From NCBI GenBank assembly GCA_029718625.1, contig CM056380.1, forward strand, positions 99,502,926 through 99,566,925: a stretch of DNA of 64,000 nucleotides, given 5' to 3'. Every line of letters starts with the position of its first letter. Positions within the stretch are counted from its first letter, which is position 1. The translations under genes and the position numbers were made by a program. The stretch comes from Synaphobranchus kaupii (taxonomy: Eukaryota > Chordata > Actinopteri > Anguilliformes > Synaphobranchidae). Below the pieces are notes generated by a model, which worked only from the letters and a program-made list of their open reading frames with translations, did not search any database and had not been told where the DNA came from. Shown here in pieces: positions 56,800 to 64,000 of this stretch.

Positions 56800-58493
56800 G
56801 TTTGGCTCTTATGAATACTTCATTATAAGTATCTAATTGAATAATTAGCCACATGTCTTTGCTGGTTGCCAAACAATTGCTGAACTTTGAGTACCTACAA
56901 TGACACCTACTCAAATTCAGTTTGGCAACCCAGATGGTCACATGCACAAGATTTTCTGAAATTCTGCTGGTGCTTTAAATTACCTCCACTAACAGTTGAG
57001 TGAGGTGCTTGTTATGGGTAATTAGTGCTGACGTACTGTATATAGAGCAAGCTCAGGAATCAGCACAGCAGTGCCAATGCAGTCTCAATGGATTGCCACA
57101 ACATATGAAACACATCTACCTCTGTGATAACCAAACAGAAATATTTTGACACACTGATCATCACAAGCACAGTTCACTTGAAAGCATTGTTACCTGAAAG
57201 TATCACTTCTCAGCTAAAATTCAGCATTTCAAAGTTAAGTGGCAACTGCCAGGTTATTATGTTGTCCTCTCCTCACCTCTTGAATTTCCTCTTGAAAATG
57301 CATATAGATCTCCTGTAGTTCCTACACTGTGTATATCCACTGGGGTGCTGGTTTTAAACATTCTGCAGGCAAGTTTATAAACATGGTCTGTATTCCAAAG
57401 CAAGGGCTATAGTGACTTTGTTTGGTCTCTGTTTACCACGGTTTCCTCAGACTGTTGTTTCCTATTCCCGCCTATTGTGTATATAAATATTGATTAAAAG
57501 TATGTAAAACAAGCTCAGAGTCGTGATATGTAATTTTCCTGAGAATTGTTATAGTAAGTGTGAATGATTGGGAAATTGTTCAATGCTTGAAATTGAGTTT
57601 AAAGAATTAGCTCAATATAGCATCACTGATGAAAGATTCGTTATGTCGTAATCAATGTTCTGTGAAAAAAAGACATTTCAATGATCACATTGCAATCAAC
57701 ATAAAATGAGCAAACGATAGCCTAAATGATGCTGTTCTTGTCCAAAGTGCATTCACACTGTACAATGGCTACTCCAACTTTAAAACAGACTAATGTTAAT
57801 GTAATGTAGCTATACGCTATCCCATAAACTAAGCAAACGAACATGCTCACTTGTTTAAATTCACAAACAATCCATCGGGTAACACATTCCACAGGAAGGG
57901 CGAGAAATCAAAAGATAGCCTCGTAGCCTACCACGCATTCTAGCAGTAACAAACACCGAACAACGGCGCTAGGATCCAGAGGCGTGTGCTTCGACTCTCC
58001 CTCCCGCTCCCTCGCCTTTTTTCTCCCAAGCCTGTTTTAAAGTCTCTGCCAGACCCGGGCTCACATGCTACTTCCTGGATGGAAGGATGGAAAGCTTCCA
58101 GAGCGGCTCCAACTATTCCCTTTCTGTTTTTGCAAGACCCGCTGCGGCTCCCCGCTGCATGGACTACTACTAGACTTCCCAGTCCCTTTTCCCTCCCTTG
58201 ATAAATGAACTGATAGGGCTTGACCGGTGCCCTCGTCATGCTTTGCTCTGGAAGTATGAAGGAGATTTTTTGAGAAAGAACAATAAAAACTGTATTATTT
58301 GACGTCCTAACTTCATAAATTCTTCGAAACAGAAGCCCGAATTTGTAGCGACAGCAAGTCACATTGGGTCTGCGGTTTGCATCGCAAAATCGTTCCGACT
58401 TGAATTTATTTCCATTGTTTTAGCATCTCATTTAAAATTTAAGACGGATAACTGTTAACATTTTCCTATTTTGCTCTCGATGTGCATTGTGAC
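56800..58493 (+). promoter_or_regulatory. Upstream region and 5'UTR of the ptprg-like gene
   Basis: No transposon was recognised after the LTR except a small imperfect palindrome at 56857-56931 (GTTGCCAAAC / GTTTGGCAAC). Composition changes near 57950-58250, which is richer in GC and CpG (GGCGCTAGGATCC, CCCGCTCCCTCGCC, GACCGGTGCCCTCGTC). This is compatible with a CpG-type promoter or 5'UTR just ahead of the first exon. No TATA box is convincing, and the transcription start cannot be placed. Confidence 0.5.
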
Positions 58494-58539
58494 ATGCGGA
58501 GGCTACTGGAATCGTGTTGTTGGTGGATCTTCTCTGTGA
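58480..58539 (+). promoter_or_regulatory. Upstream ORF overlapping the start codon
   Basis: An ATG at 58480 opens a 19-codon frame (MCIVTCGGYW...) that ends with TGA at 58537-58539. It runs in another frame across the main ATG at 58494. Its context has T at -3 (weak), while the main ATG has G at -3 (moderate), so leaky scanning would allow the main frame to be used. Overlapping uORFs usually lower translation of the main protein. Confidence 0.5.
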
Positions 58540-58581
58540 TTTTGTCAGCATTCGTGCTTTTTTGGGCCGACTGTCACCCTG
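58494..58581 (+). CDS. ptprg: First coding exon, receptor protein tyrosine phosphatase gamma-like (signal peptide)
   Basis: ATG 58494 opens 29 codons plus one base, followed at once by GTAAGT, a consensus splice donor, so the exon ends in phase 1. The peptide has a charged start (MRRLLES), then CCWWIFSVILSAFVLFW, a typical hydrophobic signal-peptide core, then ADCHP. From memory, mammalian PTPRG starts MRRLLEPCWWI and its first coding exon also holds just the signal peptide before a very long intron. PTPRG is a type I membrane phosphatase with an extracellular carbonic-anhydrase-like domain, a fibronectin III domain and two cytoplasmic phosphatase domains. None of the later exons are in the window. 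Another secreted or membrane protein remains possible. Confidence 0.65.
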
Positions 58582-61500
58582 GTAAGTTTTAATTCTCACA
58601 TTTTCTTTCTTAAAAAAAGAATTTAAAAAAAAAAGTTTATCATGCTTTACTTCATAAACAGTTGATGGCGATGAACATTCATAATGGCCGAAGTTAAATT
58701 GGTCCACAAGTAGAAAACAGAACATAGCCTAGTAGGCTAGGCTACAATACAGGCAAGACACGTATGTGGGGACGTGTATGTAGCTACATAATTAAGCTTG
58801 CAAGGAAATAGCCTATGTTAACGTTACATTTCTTCACTCAAATGTTGAATCACAGTCCACAAAGCGCTGTATAGTTATTGAATGTTGATCACCTAAGGCT
58901 GGCGTAAATGTATAACAATCTTACCTTTGAACAGTTAGCCTAATATTAGGTAGTCTATATGCATTGCTAACGTTAACTTACCTAATACTATAGCTCCCTA
59001 CCTGTAACGTTGCCGTCTTAGAAATAGTGCCGCGATAGTCAGCAGCGTGATGGGCTATTCACAAAACCGTTAGTTTTAGCATTATCGGTGTGAGTTTACA
59101 AACGTCAGATTAAGTGCCACATGAGTATCAGCGATGACATTGGATTGTTTGGTGCCAAATTTGTTATCTGTATCAACGATACTGTAGGCTACATTCGCAC
59201 AAAAAGTGATGTGCAGGCTACAGTAGGCTACTGAATGCAACCGCTTCATTTAGCCGCTGTCTTCTCTAATCGGTTAAGCTAGCCTTAGTAATTTCGCGTT
59301 TGCAGAAGACATCAGTTTAATCAAATCGGAAATATGTTCCCATAGATGGTGCAAAATAAGCAAACAATTTAGACATTTCCCGCTTGATAAAAAAAATACA
59401 GTAATAGTCGTTTGTTTTGGTGCAGTGCTGTCCTAAATGGCATCCAAGCCAAATGAGAGGAGGAAACGAGCTGGGTTCATTAGCCAGCCTTTAATTAAAC
59501 TAGTGTAATATAGGACACTACGCGGACAAACAATCTCAGTTTTTGAAGGACCGTTATGACGATACGCGATCCGTCTTCACTCTTCAGCAAGCTCAATGAA
59601 TTTTGCATGCAGATAGGGAAAGACAGAGAAACACTGAGCATGGGTTCTTGTTTTTGCTCTTATTTAGATGACCTTGTGTGAGAGGCACAACCGATTTTAA
59701 CAGTTTTCAACTGCGATTATGAGCACGACAGCAGTTCAAGAAATAGACTACAATGACTTGCCTGAGGGAGAAGTGAACCAAGTGAACGCGCCTAGCTAGC
59801 GATAAGAAGCGCAAACCTGCTTTGGTAAAACCAATGTAAAACTGATGTAGGCTCCACAATTATTTCACTCGTTGTTATCATCCAACGTAGCCTACTTAAT
59901 TTAGCAATAATTTTATGAGACTGTGCGTATACGAAAACTGCGTCAATTGAAAGGTGTTAGACTATGGTATAGCTACTGTTACAATACAGTCTACGGTAGG
60001 TTAAGGTTAAGAATGTGTGGCTAATAAAAAGCGAATTAAAACTAAAACGCGTAACGTTATGCAGCCTAACGTTAGTTAACACAAACTTTAGCAAAGCATA
60101 GGCTACGTTTTTACAATAAATCAAGTGGCGTTTGCGTTCAAATATTCGCAGACTGTTTGAGACTGCAGCGATGTAAAATAAACATTCATCTTTATATTGA
60201 TTTCGTCTCAATTTCAGCCATATCTCTGGAACCACTTTCTCAGAGAAACTGAAGTAATTACATTTTGGGGGGTCTGCCGGGGAAGAGAAAACAAGATCGG
60301 GTACCCTACTGCTTCTCCAGGCAGCATCGCAAGCGAAGATAGAATCGGTTTTAAAAGTCTGCCTTAAGTTTTCAAAAAAAAAAAAAAAAAAAGTGACTAA
60401 AGCGGTTCGCGTTTTTAAGTAGTAGCCTATATTTAGTGTATCTAACGTTCGCCTTCATTGCTGCTCATATAATGTTACAGCAGATTAAACAAGCTATTTT
60501 AAATTTACACTCGCTGTCGTTTTGTTCGGAAAAATATAACGTTATGCTGCAGCACAAGTCTTTTGTTTATTGCCCTTCAGCAATTGCAGCTTGAAATGTG
60601 AGGTAATTTATGGAAGACAGAGGTAGCCTATGGATCATCTCATCTGGTCAAATTTTCAAATTATTTACTTCATTTCCACTTCATTAAGGGGAAAGCCAAC
60701 CTTTCTTATAAAATAGAATGTAATTAGAAAGGGTTACATTACACTAACTGATTATCTAGCCTATTTCTCTTCGTGTAGGAATTGACAAAATTAACTAAAT
60801 TCAATAGGCTATCATGAAAAAAGTAGGGATTCTTCTCCTTGTTCATTCTAATTCACAGTACTATTGGTACTGTTTAGGTTTCTGAATCAATTATTTGTAT
60901 TCCTATTAAATTATGTTTGTTTTATAATCTTGCCTGTCATCACTTGGTGCTAATTCTGATGTATTCTCCTCATCTTTCACTTTTCATCCCTCATTCAGTC
61001 TTTGCAAGGTGTGAATTTGAGAGGAGTGCTTTTTCCATTTTTTAAAAGAAAATGCACTTATTACGCCTATATTATTTATTTTTTTGGCGATGAGTCAATT
61101 TCTTATTTAATTAAAAGAGTGACCTTTGTGAAGGTATAATACAGTATCTATCACTGAAGGGCAGAAGCTGCACTGAAGGACTTATTGTCATATTGATGTC
61201 CTGTCCTCATCCATGTTCAGCCACTCTCCATCCCTGGATGACGCCACGGCGTCACAGTATGTCGGGAAGGTGACGCAGAAGCCGACTGTGAGACCTATAG
61301 TGGTCGTGTTTGGCATCGTAGCCCTTTGGATGTTGTGTTTGTCTGTTGTCTCGGCTACAAAGGTTCCTGAGAATCCCAGAGCAGTAGAGGTGGCTCCTTT
61401 GATTTTACACAATGCTCAGAGATCTCTTCTTCAGAGGTCTCAACAAATATGAGCACAAGTAAGGGAGACACGGAGCACAGTTTGCGCTTACTCATCCGCA

Positions 61501-63163
61501 GTATTGAGCTCTGTTATTGTGATTAACCAAGTTATTCCTGGAACATCATTCCCAACAAAGGCACCACAAAATTTGCAGCACCGGGCTTCTTGATGGCTAG
61601 TCGGTCCACATAAGAGTGTTGTGTTTCAGAGAGCTGGCTACTGAAGTTTCTCTGTTGCAGCAACAACAAAAAATCAATTTTCTGGTAGAAAATGGAGAAT
61701 GTTACCATTTTATTTTTGTGGGTCCATTCCCGCTTGGCTATTGCAAACAAGTGTCTAGCCTCTTCTTTGTCTGACAATGGCCAGTCTGCTGACTCTGCAC
61801 TGAAACCTCGAAACATCTGGTGGTAATATAAAATTGCTGAGCATCAATCTAGGCATCTCACGCCACACAGCTCCTCTGAGCTTGTTGCAGTCTCTGAACC
61901 CCCGTAGGGCAGCCGCCAGAGTTAACAATTTGACGAGTTGCATTTTCTATGTCCAGGCATAATCACAGGTGACAATAGTAAAAGATTACTTTTTTTTCCC
62001 GGTGATATAACTAATACACTGTATTCTCTAGAAAATGAAATGGCTATTGTAGCATGACAAAAACTGCATAGCCTGGCAAATCTTTCCCCCCTCCTTCTTG
62101 TGAGGTACAATGGTTTTCTGAAGCTAATCCAATAAGATAACATGTTTAATATCCATTTTGAGCGAGAGCTGAAATTTTAAATCCCTGGTGTACAACCGTC
62201 AGGCTTGACATTTTGGGCGATTGGCTGTTCTCTTGGCCTCAGTAACAACATTATCGTCATCATCATCTGAGCACAAGCCATTATCTGTCTAATGCAGGAC
62301 CAAAGCAGCTATAATGTCTGCGAGGTCTCTTTATCAGTCGCTGGGCCTGTCATCGTAAGCGAGCATCCTAATAGATTGTTTAAAAAGATATTTTGATCCG
62401 GGGAGTTAGCTGTGCGGGTTACTAGGTGCATGTGCCTGCCTGGTGATTTTCAAATGGAGCTGTTTGATGTACCAAAGGCTTTGTGAGGACTGTTCTTAAA
62501 CTTCCTTTATTTTGTGTAAAACACACTGTCTACATCGCAACGGAGAAAGTGGGTTCTGTTTGTAGCTGAGAAATCAGTGCATTTAGGCTATTTTGCTGGT
62601 GTTATGGTCACTGGTCGTCCATGTCTTCAATCACTTTTAGCAGTATATGCTCTGAGGCTATGGAAGTATGTTCCCAGGAAACAGCTAATTGTTGGCTGTG
62701 CTCAGAAGATTGGAGACTGTGTTTTCCTTTGCCCTGTCGTTGCTTTTAAGTTTAATGGAGTGTTGTATAATTGGCTTCATTCAGCAGTGTTCCCTCATGT
62801 GGCTGTTTCATTGTTTCGGCTCAGGAACACCCAAACAATGTATGTTTTATTATTTTCTATAGGAAGGGTGGGAGTTTCCCATTATTCTCTTAAAGGGTTT
62901 AGAATTCAGACTCCACTATGCCCTTGGCTCCCTCCAATTATTATTTTTCTTTTTTGAGCGCCGGGTCAATTCTTTGCGTGAGCGTCAGTTCGGCTTCCTG
63001 TCTGGCCCCTCTCGGCGAGTTGCAAATTTCACGCTGTTAGATACAGACCCTCCGTTAGCCCATGATCAAGGATTAAAGAAGACTGCTATTAATTGCTGAT
63101 CTTTAGTGCTAATGCTGTTGGCCTTTGAATGGCGCTGTAAGACATAAAGGCAAAGCGTGACAA

Positions 63164-63187
63164 CCCCCCCCCCCCCCCCCCCCCCCC
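63164..63187. repeat. Poly(C) tract
   Basis: Twenty-four consecutive C bases; further homopolymer runs follow at 63273-63290 (T) and 63368-63382 (C). Confidence 0.93.
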
Positions 63188-63904
63188 TCACTTTTGAATC
63201 AGGGGCAGTAATTAGGGGCGATCAGATCCTCTGAAGTGGAAGTACACCCTGCCACTGTTATCAGATGAACCGTTTTTTTTTTTTTTTTTTGTGGGGGTGG
63301 GAGGGAGGTGCTGGGGGAGCACAGACTGGTTAATGTGCTGTAGATGAATCAACTCAACATTCCACAACCCCCCCCCCCCCCCAGAAGGCCCTGGCAGTGT
63401 GCGAGCCGTGTGATGAGGAGGACAGGACGGTGTGGTAGCGATGCCCGCTGCGCTCTGTCGGAGGCGGAAAGCGGGGCAGACTCCGGCCCCCCGTGACAGC
63501 TGCTGGAGTCTCTCTGCTAAAGAGGATGTCAGTTGGGAGGATTGGATGCTGTTAAAGTGCTTCATCTGACAGCGTGTCGGCCCAGGCTCTGGAGGCCCCA
63601 GTATCTGATGCCACAGACACACAGGAGAATAAATGGAAGGGCAGAATAAACAGAGAACACATCAAGGGCTGCTTGTCCAGAGAGAAGTGTCAATGCTCTT
63701 CTCTGTACCGAAAAAACTTAGCTCTTCCTCTCCAGAATGAAATTCCATACCTGTGTTCTTCAGTCTTTCGTTCATACTTGTATTCTGCCATTGAATTGGT
63801 GGCAATAAAATGATAAAAAGCACATGTACTTGCATGGTTTTTCCTCCCATCAGCTATTTAAAAATATTGCCTGGGTACTGATGACAGGAATACATTTATG
63901 TTAA

Positions 63905-63907
<3 letters not shown>

Positions 63908-63945
<38 letters not shown>
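63908..63945. repeat. (TA)n microsatellite
   Basis: About nineteen TA units near the end of the window. Confidence 0.95.
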
Positions 63946-63948
<3 letters not shown>

Positions 63949-64000
63949 AATGCAAGAAGGCAGAAATGGAATAAAATAGAAAGATTGATCTCTTGATTTT

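Larger units (their letters stand above)
58582..64000 (+). other. Probable first intron of the ptprg-like gene
   Basis: Starts at GT 58582. No second exon could be recognised before the window end, consistent with the long first intron of this gene in other vertebrates. It contains few transposons compared with 10-56 kb, homopolymer and dinucleotide tracts, and unrecognised frames near 61188-61943 on both strands. Stretches such as 62200-62480 and 63040-63160 are of low repeat content and could be regulatory, but nothing proves it. Confidence 0.5.

Noticed and set aside
61188..61943. Several overlapping frames of 60-95 codons on both strands
   Set aside because: One frame (61213-61452) has a hydrophobic stretch that could look like a membrane segment, but no family was recognised, the frames conflict between strands, and no splice signals support them.

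Overview
The window is nuclear DNA from a ray-finned fish, most likely a teleost. The evidence is a high density of Tc1/mariner elements with fish-type ends (including Sleeping Beauty-like termini), a DANA-like tRNA SINE, an Angel-like repeat with the core TTTAGCAGACGCTTTTATCC, a repeat with a 5S rRNA-like head, a Ty3/gypsy retrotransposon, and many (TG)n/(CA)n microsatellites. No bacterial-style genes, operons or CRISPR arrays are present.

Only one host coding exon is supported: a short first exon at 58494-58581 (+). It encodes an N-terminal signal peptide (MRRLLESCCWW...) followed by a consensus GTAAGT donor, and it matches the start of receptor-type protein tyrosine phosphatase gamma (ptprg) as I remember that protein. 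The sequence upstream (about 57.0-58.5 kb) would hold its promoter and 5'UTR, and the sequence from 58582 to the window end its first intron. An overlapping upstream ORF (58480-58539) covers the start codon.

The rest is intergenic and transposon-derived. Positions 1-10.5 kb are mostly unique AT-rich DNA with microsatellites and one MITE with TATAGAGTACTC ends. Positions 10.5-25.1 kb and 32.7-51 kb are dense in nested DNA transposons. The dominant theme is a palindromic 'hairpin core' (arms of roughly 340 bp, centre near TCCTATAGAACTCTATGG) found nine times. It is enclosed by at least six different types of Tc1-like terminal inverted repeat. Two Tc1 elements with transposase genes have landed inside hairpin copies. 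One (36298-37924) has a near-complete DD34E transposase with a single internal stop and 149-bp TIRs; its TIR type matches that of the hairpin element at 33253-34415. The other (46959-48477) has a transposase broken by two frameshifts. At 40-43.5 kb another hairpin is split by a 3.5-kb insertion containing 479-bp tandem units and tRNA-like segments. At 51.5-56.8 kb a fragment of a third Tc1 element abuts a minus-strand Ty3/gypsy element with an LTR at 56116-56799 and a decayed gag-RT-integrase region. A 2.1-kb DNA transposon with short TIRs and a 7-bp target duplication interrupts its integrase.

Coordinates of element ends are read directly from TA-flanked inverted repeats where stated. Family names rest on memory of published consensus sequences; no search was run.
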